21,629 nucleotides of DNA from UBA5499 sp002426275 (GTDB taxonomy: Bacteria; Bacillota; DTU084). Shown here in pieces: positions 14,405-20,620 of this stretch (positions within the stretch are counted from its first letter, which is position 1; each line of letters begins with the position of its first letter). The DNA lies in the NCBI GenBank assembly GCA_937888735.1, contig CALASN010000154.1, forward strand, positions 1 through 21,629. The letters run 5' to 3'. The notes beneath the pieces were generated by a model, which was not told the origin of the DNA, made no database searches, and saw only the letters and a list, made by a program, of their open reading frames with translations. The position numbers and the translations under genes were made by a program.

Positions 14405-16324
14405 TTGAAAAAAGAACTGATCAAAGTAAATCAAGAAAAATGCGTTGGCTGTAATACCTGTATTGCTGTCTGCCCCAATGATTTTGCAAATAAGATCTAC
14501 AAAAACGAGCGGGGGGAACTGAAGGTCTCAGTCGTAACTGAAAACTGTATTGCCTGCGGGGAATGCATAAAAATCTGCAGACATGGAGCGCGTTATTTTG
14601 TTGACGAATCTGAGCAGTTCTTTGCAGAACTCGAAAAAGGTAAGGTTGAAGCGGTCGTGGTAGCCCCCGCCATGCTTTTAAATTACCCGTCAGAATATGG
14701 GAAGGTCTTTGCCTGGCTAAAACAAAAGGGAGTCAAATACATATGGGATGTCAGCTTTGGAGCGGACATCACCACTGTACTATACATCAAAGCGATTAAA
14801 ACGCAGCGCCGGAAAACTATCATCTCCCAGCCCTGCCGCACAATCGTTGAATCCATCCAGAGGTTCTACCGCAATCTGCTCCCCTACTTATCACCGATTG
14901 GCAGTCCCATGTACTGTACCGCAGTTTACATGAGGGAAAACCACGGGTTAAGAAATATCTGGGGGATATCTCCCTGCATCTCGAAAACGGATGAGTTTTT
15001 CGCTCATAACGCCATTAGAGGAAATATCACGTTTAAAAAGCTGATGGAAGTATATCGAAAAGAAACAAAAGGAAAAGTCTTTGGCAAATGCGGCTATGAT
15101 TCGCCGGAAGCGCTTGTGGGCTTTTGGTATCCCACGCCCGGCGGTCTTCGCGAGTCTGTGGAGAGAGTTTTCGGAAAAGGGTATCATGTCAAACGCGTGG
15201 AAGGACCCAGAGTTGCGCAGCATTATCTTGCGGAGATCGACAAAAATCCGCAGGATCTACCTTTGCTGATAGACATATTGAATTGTACCGAAGGATGTGC
15301 CGTTGGAACCGGCACAGAGTATATAGGGATGCAGGCCGTCAGCCTGCCCAGCCCTGATCTCATGGGCGCGTCCCTTGTTACAAAAAGCTCCAAAATCGAA
15401 ACAAGCAGAAAAAGAAAGACATTGGTACAGATTGTCAAAGCCCTGTATGACAGACTCAATGTTGAGGATTATTGCGTCCGCTATGAGGACAAGTCCGCTA
15501 CCTATATAGGAGGGCTGGCGATTGCGGAGCAAAGACAGGAAGCAGGATATCAACGCCTTCTAAAGGTAACGGAACCGGAAAGGCATTTCGACTGCCCGGC
15601 CTGCGGCTTCAATCGGTGCGGAATTGCCGCTCAGGCGATCGTTTTGGGCTTCAACGTCCCGGAAAGCTGCCGCGAGTTTGCCAGAAAACAGGCCAAGACG
15701 GAGCATGCGGAAGTTTTGAAAGCGCATTCTCAGACCATTAAAACTGCAGAGGGGTTAAAAACTTTTATTGGGCTGCTGAAAGATGAGATCACCGGTATCG
15801 AACAGTCCCTGACAGAGATAGCCCGAGCCACCGACGCCAATACGACAGAGGTGGCCGCGATTACCGAAACCATGTCTGAAGTCGAGGAGCTGGCGACTAA
15901 AGTAACCGAGTGCCTAAACGATATTTCATCCAGCTTTGATCAATATGCTCAAATGGGATCCACCATTGTGAACATTGCAAACCAGACGAACCTGCTGGCG
16001 CTGAATGCCGCTATTGAAGCCGCACACGCGGGAGAACGGGGAAAGGGGTTCTCTGTGGTATCCGCTGAAATCCGTAAGCTGGCTGATGAATCGAAAAAGG
16101 CCGTGCATAAGACGCGCGACAGTTATACACAGGTCAGTTCCGCCCTTAGCCAGTCGGATGCACATATCGGCTCCTTGAAATCCTCCATTGAGGCAGTACA
16201 TACGAATATTGAGAACGTGCTCGCCGTTTTGGAAGAAATCAACGCATCGACGGACAAACTGACAGGCACAGTCCGACAGATTGCCGCAAACAGCGAAGAG
16301 GTGAAGCAGACGGTTTGCAAATGA
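14405..16324 (+). CDS. Soluble [FeFe]-hydrogenase-like sensor fused to a methyl-accepting chemotaxis domain
   Basis: 639 aa from a TTG start with AAGGAAG about 10 nt upstream. Order of parts: two [4Fe-4S] ferredoxin motifs (Cys 13/16/19/23 and 48/51/54/58); [FeFe]-hydrogenase large-subunit domain (about 80-380); a Cys-rich Fe-S motif DCPACGFNRCG (about 394-405); coiled coil; and an MCP signalling hairpin whose tip reads NLLALNAAIEAAHAGERG (about 525), ending at 639. The four H-cluster Cys ligands appear kept: C144 (SQPC), C191 (SPCISK, with K194), C294 and C298 (CTEGC). The Cys that relays protons in catalytic enzymes (TSCCP) is Pro143 here. No membrane segment is seen, so it is a cytoplasmic receptor. 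I infer an H2 or redox sensor that signals to CheA/CheW, not a bulk hydrogenase. No maturase or che gene is nearby. Confidence 0.85.
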   Translation: MKKELIKVNQEKCVGCNTCIAVCPNDFANKIYKNERGELKVSVVTENCIACGECIKICRHGARYFVDESEQFFAELEKGKVEAVVVAPAMLLNYPSEYGKVFAWLKQKGVKYIWDVSFGADITTVLYIKAIKTQRRKTIISQPCRTIVESIQRFYRNLLPYLSPIGSPMYCTAVYMRENHGLRNIWGISPCISKTDEFFAHNAIRGNITFKKLMEVYRKETKGKVFGKCGYDSPEALVGFWYPTPGGLRESVERVFGKGYHVKRVEGPRVAQHYLAEIDKNPQDLPLLIDILNCTEGCAVGTGTEYIGMQAVSLPSPDLMGASLVTKSSKIETSRKRKTLVQIVKALYDRLNVEDYCVRYEDKSATYIGGLAIAEQRQEAGYQRLLKVTEPERHFDCPACGFNRCGIAAQAIVLGFNVPESCREFARKQAKTEHAEVLKAHSQTIKTAEGLKTFIGLLKDEITGIEQSLTEIARATDANTTEVAAITETMSEVEELATKVTECLNDISSSFDQYAQMGSTIVNIANQTNLLALNAAIEAAHAGERGKGFSVVSAEIRKLADESKKAVHKTRDSYTQVSSALSQSDAHIGSLKSSIEAVHTNIENVLAVLEEINASTDKLTGTVRQIAANSEEVKQTVCK

Positions 16325-16407
16325 GCGGCAGGATTCCTATGACGCGGAATCTTCCATCTGTTTCGACAACAGCGAGTTTCGCGTTTCTGAACGCGGCCGC
16401 CTCACAG

Positions 16408-16439
16408 CTTGTCTTCCCGCCAACCGGGAGACAGGTTTT
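16408..16439 (+). terminator. Terminator of the hydrogenase/chemoreceptor gene
   Basis: CTTGTCTTCCCG pairs with CGGGAGACAGG (one bulged T, one G-U pair) around CCAAC and is followed by TTTT, 84 nt after the stop codon. Confidence 0.6.
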
Positions 16440-16476
16440 CAAACCATCGGTTAGCAACATGACGCGCAAACGCAAA

Positions 16477-16507
16477 AATGCTTGAAACATGCAAGGTTTC
16501 AAGCATT
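16477..16507 (-). terminator. Terminator of metA
   Basis: AATGCTTGAAAC and GTTTCAAGCATT pair perfectly over 12 bp with a 7-base loop. On the minus strand the stem runs into a T-tract (GCATTTTTGCG), 28 nt after the metA stop. Confidence 0.8.
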
Positions 16508-16535
16508 CCGCAACAAAAGAGATGACTTTCCAGGA

Positions 16536-17450
16536 TTACAGTTGCGCTAAATCATAGGGAGTTTTTTGATAGACGAAGTAATTCAGCCAATTGGAAAACA
16601 AAAGCGAAGCGTAGCTATGCCATGTCATTACCGGCCTTTTTCTCTGATCGTCATGAGGAAAATAATTTTCCGGAATTTTCACGTCCAGCCCCCTCTTTTG
16701 ATCGCGCACATATTCCTTCTTCAGGGTATTGCGATCATACTCGCTATGGCCGGTGATAAAAAACTGACGGCCATCGCGGCTTCCAACCAGATACACGCCG
16801 GCCGCTTTAGATACCGCAAGCACTTCCAGCTCATCGATCCGGTCAAGATCGCTTTTCCGCACTTCGGTATAACGCGAATGGGGCGCCCAGAAATAGTCGT
16901 CAAATCCCCGCAAGAGTGGATGAGCTAGTGAAAGAATCTGGTGCTTGTAGACGCCGGAAAGCTTTTCCCGCAGCGGATATTTGGGGATTTTGTAATGATA
17001 ATAGAGGCCCGCTTGGGCGCCCCAGCAAATGTACAAGGTGGAATAGACGTTTTTCTTTGACCACTCCATCACCTGGCAGAGCTCGCTCCAGTAATCAACC
17101 TGCGTAAAGCTCAGTTTTTCCACGGGAGCGCCGGTGATGATCAATCCGTCGTAATGATTATCCTTGACGTCCTGAAAACTATGATAGAAGCGCAAAAGAT
17201 ATTCAAGCGGAGTGTGCTTATCCCGATGGCTGGCCATGCGCAGAAGCTCCACATTTAACTGGAGCGGCGTGTTGCTTAAAAGCCTAACCAACTGCGTTTC
17301 CGTGTCTGTCTTGGTGGGCATTAAATTTAAAATCAGGATCTGAAGCGGCCTGATATCCTGATGAAGCGCCTTCTCATCGCTCATCACGAAGATATTTTCT
17401 CTTTCCAGTTGATCGATTGCTGGAAGTCCTTCAGGTACATTAATCGGCAT
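16536..17450 (-). CDS. metA: Homoserine O-acetyltransferase (MetA type)
   Basis: Activates homoserine by O-acylation, the first committed step of methionine synthesis. 304 aa. The start ATG at 17450 (MPINVPEGLPAI) has AAGGTGG closely upstream and gives the family N-terminus; the longer frame to 17531 adds 27 unrelated residues. The catalytic residues fall at the family numbers: C142 (YICWGAQAG), H235 and E237 (TGHSEYD). Residue 111 is Glu (GAPVEKL). In MetA, Glu111 is linked with acetyl-CoA use and Gly111 with succinyl-CoA use, so the product should be O-acetylhomoserine. That fits metY directly upstream, which uses O-acetylhomoserine. Probably cotranscribed with metY across a 232-nt structured spacer; terminator at 16477-16507. 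Confidence 0.95.
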   Translation of the reverse strand: MPINVPEGLPAIDQLERENIFVMSDEKALHQDIRPLQILILNLMPTKTDTETQLVRLLSNTPLQLNVELLRMASHRDKHTPLEYLLRFYHSFQDVKDNHYDGLIITGAPVEKLSFTQVDYWSELCQVMEWSKKNVYSTLYICWGAQAGLYYHYKIPKYPLREKLSGVYKHQILSLAHPLLRGFDDYFWAPHSRYTEVRKSDLDRIDELEVLAVSKAAGVYLVGSRDGRQFFITGHSEYDRNTLKKEYVRDQKRGLDVKIPENYFPHDDQRKRPVMTWHSYASLLFSNWLNYFVYQKTPYDLAQL

Positions 17451-17682
17451 AGAAACCACCTTGTCTTCAGAATATGCTAGACCATAGTTCAAACGCGGAT
17501 TAAATGCCCGTGAGGGCGGACCAAGCTGCACCTGGAGCTGCTCTCAGTTCAGAGCCAACTGTACAGACCTTCCGATAAACCTGAGAAGGTCTTCATCAAC
17601 AATCTCGGTTATGAAACTACGCTCGGATCGCAGGAGGACATCTTCCGCTCTCCTGCCATGATTCCAGTTATAACATTGCGCC
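17451..17682 (-). promoter_or_regulatory. Structured metY-metA spacer with a short ORF
   Basis: 232 bases holding several inverted repeats: GCAGGAG/CTCCTGC (17630-17636 with 17650-17656), AGACCTTC/GAAGGTCT (17564-17571 with 17584-17591), GCTCT/AGAGC near 17540-17555, and GCCC/GGGC near 17507-17518. None has a T-tract. A 10-aa ORF (MSSCDPSVVS, 17609-17641) has AGGAG 8 nt upstream, and the first stem would mask that site. I do not recognise a SAM or T-box riboswitch. The role is unknown. Confidence 0.4.
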
Positions 17683-18963
17683 TTAAAGCGCTTTGTCCAG
17701 GGCCTGGGCAAGATCTGCGATTAAGTCGTCAGGATCTTCTACTCCGATGGAAAGGCGGATGGTATCCGGACCAAATCCCGCGGCAGCCTGTTCTGCCGGC
17801 GACAGCTGCTGATGTGTCGTGGTGGAAGGATGAATAACCAGGGACTTGGCATCCGCCACATTTGCCAGCTGTGAAAAGATCTCTAAGCTGTCAATGAGCT
17901 TCTTCGCGGCTTTAACATCGCCCTTGATGGAGAAAGTGAAAATGGAGCCTGCGCCGTTGGGGAAATACTTCTTTGCCAGTTCGTAATACTTGTTTGATTT
18001 TAACCCAGGATAGTTGACCTCTTTCACCTTGGGATGGCTGGCCAGGAAATTAACGATCTTTTCCGTGTTGGAAACATGTCTTTGCACCCGCAGGGACAAA
18101 GACTCCAAGCTCTGGATGAACAGCCAGGAATTGAACGCCGACAAGGTTGCGCCTGTGTCGCGCAGCAGCTGCGCGCGAATCTTCGTCACAAAAGCAGCCG
18201 CACCCAGGTCTGCGTAGTGGATTCCATGGTAACTATTGTCAGGTTCGGTAAAACCGGGAAATTTTCCGTTGGACCAATCGAAATTCCCGCCGTCTACGAC
18301 GACACCGCCGATGGAGGAACCATGTCCGCCGATGAACTTAGTGGCCGAATGGATCACCACATTGGCGCCGTGCTCAAACGGCCGGTAAAGATACGGGGTA
18401 GCAAAAGTGTTATCCACCAGAATTGGCAGATGATATTTCTTGCCAATTGCTCCCACAGCGTCGAAGTCGATTACGTTGATTCCCGGGTTGCCCAATGTTT
18501 CAAGATAGAGAGCCTTGGTTTTCTCCGTGATAGCCTTTTCAAAGTTGCTCGGATCGTCCGGATCCACGAAAACGGTCTTAATTCCGTATCTAGGCAGCGT
18601 ATGGGCGAACAGGTTGTAAGTGCCGCCGTACAGAGTGCTGGCTGAGACGATTTCGTCTCCTGCGCCGGCGATGTTGAGGATGGAGTAGGTAACCGCAGCT
18701 GCGCCTGAGGCCACAGCTATAGCGGCCGAACCGCCTTCAAGAGCCGCAATCCGCTGCTCAAAAACGTCCGTGGTGGGGTTGGTCAGGCGGGAATAGATAT
18801 TCCCCGGGATCTTCAGTCCGAACCGTCCTTCAGCCTCATCGGTGTCCTTGAAAACGTAGGAAGTGGTCTGGTAGATTGGTACTGCGCGAGCTCCGGTCGC
18901 GGGATCGGGACTCTGCCCCGCATGCACCTGCAACGTGTCAAACTTCAACTTTCTTTCACTCAT
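17683..18963 (-). CDS. metY: O-acetylhomoserine aminocarboxypropyltransferase (sulfhydrylase)
   Basis: PLP enzyme making homocysteine from O-acetylhomoserine and sulfide (it may also use methanethiol). 426 aa from the ATG at 18963, with AAAGG upstream; a TTG six bases earlier is less likely. Family motifs: YSRLTNPTTD (phosphate-binding Tyr/Arg, about 57-66), the SGAAAVTYS loop, DNTFATPYL, and the PLP lysine K209 in IHSATKFIGGHG. The long form with the FPGFTEPDNSYHG insertion is typical of MetY as against the shorter cystathionine synthases. It is preceded by two tandem attenuators (19021-19728) coding Met/Cys-rich leader peptides, so expression should respond to Met and Cys supply. metA follows. 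Confidence 0.94.
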   Translation of the reverse strand: MSERKLKFDTLQVHAGQSPDPATGARAVPIYQTTSYVFKDTDEAEGRFGLKIPGNIYSRLTNPTTDVFEQRIAALEGGSAAIAVASGAAAVTYSILNIAGAGDEIVSASTLYGGTYNLFAHTLPRYGIKTVFVDPDDPSNFEKAITEKTKALYLETLGNPGINVIDFDAVGAIGKKYHLPILVDNTFATPYLYRPFEHGANVVIHSATKFIGGHGSSIGGVVVDGGNFDWSNGKFPGFTEPDNSYHGIHYADLGAAAFVTKIRAQLLRDTGATLSAFNSWLFIQSLESLSLRVQRHVSNTEKIVNFLASHPKVKEVNYPGLKSNKYYELAKKYFPNGAGSIFTFSIKGDVKAAKKLIDSLEIFSQLANVADAKSLVIHPSTTTHQQLSPAEQAAAGFGPDTIRLSIGVEDPDDLIADLAQALDKAL

Positions 18964-19020
18964 TGTCAATCAACCTTTCTTTTATAGATTTTATCTTAAT
19001 ATGGATTGACATGCAACAAC

Positions 19021-19051
19021 AAAAAAAACCGCCAGGTTCTGTCCTGCCGGC
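19021..19051 (-). terminator. Attenuator terminator of the proximal metY leader
   Basis: On the minus strand CCGGCAGG pairs with CCTGGCGG (7 of 8 pairs, loop ACAGAA), followed by eight T. It lies 58 nt before the metY start and 40 nt after the leader stop. Its 5' arm can instead pair with CTGCCG (19122-19127) inside the leader, extended by GTC/GAC across a bulged A. That pairing would prevent termination. Confidence 0.85.
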
Positions 19052-19090
19052 TTCAGACTATGGATTTAACGCTCGCTATGAAGATAGCGC

Positions 19091-19222
19091 TCAATCACCT
19101 TCCCACAGGGACTGAGATTTACGGCAGTGACGATCTTTAATTTTGGGCATAGCGCAGCACATGGCGCAACACATGGCGCACATCATCATCCGAGACATGT
19201 TTCCCAAACGAAATGCTTTCAC
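19091..19222 (-). CDS. Met/Cys-codon-rich leader peptide of metY (proximal)
   Basis: 43-aa peptide from a GTG at 19222 with GGAGAGGAG 8 nt upstream. It begins MKAFRLGNMSRMMMC and continues AMCCAMCCAMP. Met is found at 9, 12-14, 17, 21 and 25, and Cys at 15, 18, 19, 22, 23 and 33. Codons 32-33 (CAC TGC C) can pair with GGCAGTG over the start codon (19123-19129 with 19220-19226, 7 bp) or, shifted, with the terminator's 5' arm (19122-19127 with 19044-19049). Downstream comes a CGCTAT/ATAGCG hairpin (19074-19089). This is the layout of an amino-acid attenuator: ribosomes waiting for Met-tRNA or Cys-tRNA would free the antiterminator. A functional small Cys-rich protein is a less likely alternative. 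Confidence 0.85.
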   Translation of the reverse strand: MKAFRLGNMSRMMMCAMCCAMCCAMPKIKDRHCRKSQSLWEGD

Positions 19223-19288
19223 TGCCAACTCTCCTCTCCGAATCAATCTTATTTTGATCTCACTAACCTTCCGCCAGTTTGGCGCCGG

Positions 19289-19327
19289 TTAAAAGTAAAC
19301 TTAGTAAAAATATATGTTTACTTTTAA
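19289..19327. promoter_or_regulatory. Perfect 12-bp inverted repeat at the proximal metY transcription start
   Basis: TTAAAAGTAAAC (19289-19300) and GTTTACTTTTAA (19316-19327) flank a 15-base AT-rich loop just after the -10 box. It could be an operator or a 5'-end mRNA hairpin. Only one arm is kept in the distal copy. Confidence 0.5.
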
Positions 19328-19330
19328 CTT

Positions 19331-19359
19331 ATGATATTCCTTTTTCCAGCTTTTGTCAA
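19331..19359 (-). promoter_or_regulatory. Proximal metY promoter
   Basis: Minus strand: TTGACA (19359-19354), 17-bp spacer, TATCAT (19336-19331). Perfect -35 and optimal spacing. Start expected near 19324, giving a leader of about 360 nt up to metY. Confidence 0.85.
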
Positions 19360-19415
19360 GAGCTTTTTAAACTTTTTTCTCGGCTGAAACTCTACGTACG
19401 GGATTGACGGGCAAC

Positions 19416-19443
19416 AAAAAAACACCAGGCTTTGTCCTGCCGG
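19416..19443 (-). terminator. Attenuator terminator of the distal leader
   Basis: Minus strand: CCGGCAGG with CCTGGTG (one mismatch, one G-U pair; loop ACAAAG), followed by seven T. Weaker stem than the proximal copy. Its 5' arm can pair with CTGCCG at 19507-19512 in the leader. Confidence 0.7.
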
Positions 19444-19481
19444 CCTTCAAAGCTGATCTCTCGTCTGCAGATAACGTTCAA

Positions 19482-19598
19482 TCACAGTTCTGACGACTGA
19501 GAGCTGCGGCAGTGATCATATTCTCTCTCCAGCATAAGGCGGCACATAATATCGCACATCACCATCCGAGACATGTTTTCCAAACGAAATGCTTTCAC
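19482..19598 (-). CDS. Met/Cys-containing leader peptide, distal copy
   Basis: 38-aa peptide from a GTG at 19598 with AAAGGAG 8 nt upstream. It begins MKAFRLENMSRMVMC, then DIMCRLM, and ends …DHCRSSQSSEL. Met at 9, 12, 14, 18 and 22; Cys at 15, 19 and 30. It has fewer Met/Cys codons than the proximal copy but keeps both key pairings: GGCAGTG over the start codon with CACTGCC at codons 29-30 (19596-19602 with 19508-19514), and CTGCCG with the terminator arm. It may be the ancestral or the decaying copy; transcripts passing its terminator would enter the proximal unit. Confidence 0.8.
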   Translation of the reverse strand: MKAFRLENMSRMVMCDIMCRLMLEREYDHCRSSQSSEL

Positions 19599-19699
19599 TG
19601 CCACTTCTCCTTTCTGAATCAGCTTCACTTGCGTAAAATTCTGACTGATTCTCCTCTGCTGCAACTGAACTATAGTAATAATATATGTTTACTTTTTCT

Positions 19700-19728
19700 A
19701 TGATATGTCTTTTTCCACTTTTTGTCAA
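19700..19728 (-). promoter_or_regulatory. Distal metY promoter
   Basis: Minus strand: TTGACA (19728-19723), 17-bp spacer, TATCAT (19705-19700). Both boxes are identical to the proximal promoter, and the spacer is nearly so. It lies 24 bp from the left end of the IS30-like element. Confidence 0.85.
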
Positions 19729-19752
19729 GTGTTTTTTATATTTTTTTTGTTT

Positions 19753-19774
19753 TCGTAAATTGACAAAGTAAACG
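19753..19774 (+). repeat. Left terminal inverted repeat of the IS30-like element
   Basis: Perfect 22-bp inverse match to 20293-20314. Imperfect similarity continues inward for about 30 more bases (GTAGTGGGTCGCGTTTA against GCAGTAGGTTGCATTTA). Confidence 0.9.
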
Positions 19775-19883
19775 TGAGTAGTGGGTCGCGTTTAATCTTA
19801 CAAACTTCTCCTACCATTTTGCTGGCATCTATGGCAAAATACAACTAACGACCTCCGGCAGATAGCAAAGAGATGATGATGTA

Positions 19884-20201
19884 TTGGGTACGCATTTGAT
19901 TATCGACAGCCGAGGCAAAATTGAGACTATGCTCTATCAACGTAAGTCTCTTAGCGAGATTGCTCGCTGCCTTGGCAAAGATCTTTCAACTATTTCCAGG
20001 GAGGTGAAAAAGCACTCTGTCACCAGTGGCAAATCTGCTAAATTCCGGCCGCCAAATAAATGCATTCACCGCTTCGATTGCCAGCGCTCTTTCATCTGCG
20101 GCCGGTTCGCTATTGATTGCAAGCATGCTAAGCACTGCGCTGCATGCACTATGTGCAATAAGAAATGCCCTGATTTTGTTTTCGTTAGTTTTTGGTGTTG
20201 A
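19884..20201 (+). pseudogene. Truncated IS30-family transposase
   Basis: 105 codons from a TTG. The N-terminal helix-turn-helix (SLSEIARCLGKDLSTISREV, about residues 22-41) is typical of IS30 transposases. Next comes a Cys-rich zinc-binding-like stretch (CIHRFDCQ, FICG, CKHAKHCAACTMCNKKCPDF), seen in one IS30 subgroup. The frame then stops, and the DDE catalytic domain is missing through internal deletion. Bases about 20200-20260 may be the remnant of the 3' end in another frame. Confidence 0.85.
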
Positions 20202-20292
20202 ACTCGCCCCCTGCCAGGATGGCTTACTGAGAGCGCTATTCCCTAAGAAATTCATTTGTGGACTTGTAAAAGTAAATGCAACCTACTGCTGG

Positions 20293-20314
20293 CGTTTACT
20301 TTGTCAATTTACGA
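20293..20314 (-). repeat. Right terminal inverted repeat of the IS30-like element
   Basis: Perfect 22-bp inverse match to 19753-19774. It ends 20 bp before the -35 box of the Cys-leader promoter. Confidence 0.9.
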
Positions 20315-20334
20315 GATTTGACAAATTGAAGATC

Positions 20335-20363
20335 TTGACAAATAAAAGAAAAGAGCGTACCAT
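20335..20363 (+). promoter_or_regulatory. Promoter of the Cys-leader / trans-sulfuration gene
   Basis: TTGACA (20335-20340), 17-bp spacer, TACCAT (20358-20363). An AT-rich inverted repeat (ATACT…AGTAT, about 20364-20395) follows at the expected start, in the same relative place as the repeat at the proximal metY promoter. Confidence 0.75.
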
Positions 20364-20413
20364 ATACTTATATTTATACATATATATATAGTATGAAATA
20401 AAAGGAGAGCGCA

Positions 20414-20533
20414 ATGAGCGAACTTAATGCCAAATGCCATCCTGCCAGCTGTAAAACTGTGCGCGGCTGCCACAGCTGTATTTGTTGCTGCTTTTTTAAA
20501 ACCAGAATCTGTTGCCGCAGTGTGCCTTTCTGA
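20414..20533 (+). CDS. Cys-codon-rich leader peptide
   Basis: 39-aa peptide, ATG at 20414 with AAAAGGAG 6 nt upstream. Nine of 39 residues are Cys (8, 13, 19, 22, 24-26, 33, 34), including SCICCCFF and ICCR. The codons TGT TGC CG (GTTGCCG, 20511-20517) can pair with CGGCAAC (20558-20564), the 5' half of the terminator that follows. GCGGC near 20462-20466 can pair with GCCGC (20514-20518) as the competing upstream stem. Ribosomes stalled on Cys codons 19-26 would leave the antiterminator free. Together with the terminator this is a classical amino-acid attenuator for cysteine. A Cys-rich metal-binding peptide is a less likely reading. Confidence 0.85.
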   Translation: MSELNAKCHPASCKTVRGCHSCICCCFFKTRICCRSVPF

Positions 20534-20552
20534 TGACCAACGCGCTCTTTCA

Positions 20553-20581
20553 GGCCCCGGCAACGTTGCCGGGGTCTTTTT
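20553..20581 (+). terminator. Attenuator terminator of the trans-sulfuration gene
   Basis: CCCCGGCAAC and GTTGCCGGGG form a perfect 20-base palindrome (20555-20574), extended by a G-U and a G-C pair and followed by TTTTT. It lies between the leader stop (20533) and the gene start (20621). Confidence 0.92.
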
Positions 20582-20620
20582 ATTGGCGAAGCATTTCAAT
20601 ACAATTATAGAAGGGAACTG

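Larger units (their letters stand above)
19003..19378 (-). repeat. Proximal copy of a duplicated attenuator unit
   Basis: This stretch and 19401-19748 are tandem diverged copies in the same orientation: same order of promoter, RBS, leader start, terminator and the post-terminator TTGTTGC…GTCAATCC. Offsets between matching parts are 369 (promoter), 376 (leader start) and 395 bp (terminator). Confidence 0.85.
19401..19748 (-). repeat. Distal copy of the duplicated attenuator unit
   Basis: Second copy of the unit at 19003-19378. Best kept are the promoter, the region around the leader start (MKAFRL-NMSRM), the CACTGCC antiterminator strand and the GCCGGCAGGAC terminator arm. The codons between them have drifted. 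Confidence 0.85.
19753..20314 (+). mobile_element. Internally deleted IS30-family element
   Basis: 562-bp element bounded by perfect 22-bp inverted repeats and holding only the start of an IS30 transposase gene. Complete IS30 elements are roughly twice this size, so the catalytic core is lost; it could move only with a transposase supplied elsewhere. I see no clear target duplication in the bases flanking the repeats. It separates the divergent metY and trans-sulfuration leaders. Confidence 0.85.

Noticed and set aside
18964..19748. T-box or SAM riboswitch in front of metY
   Set aside because: I looked for the T-box core and the SAM-I core and found neither. The leader-peptide attenuators account for the terminators.
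19753..20314. CRISPR-like or other functional array instead of an IS remnant
   Set aside because: There are only two inverted, not direct, repeats, and an IS30 helix-turn-helix lies inside.
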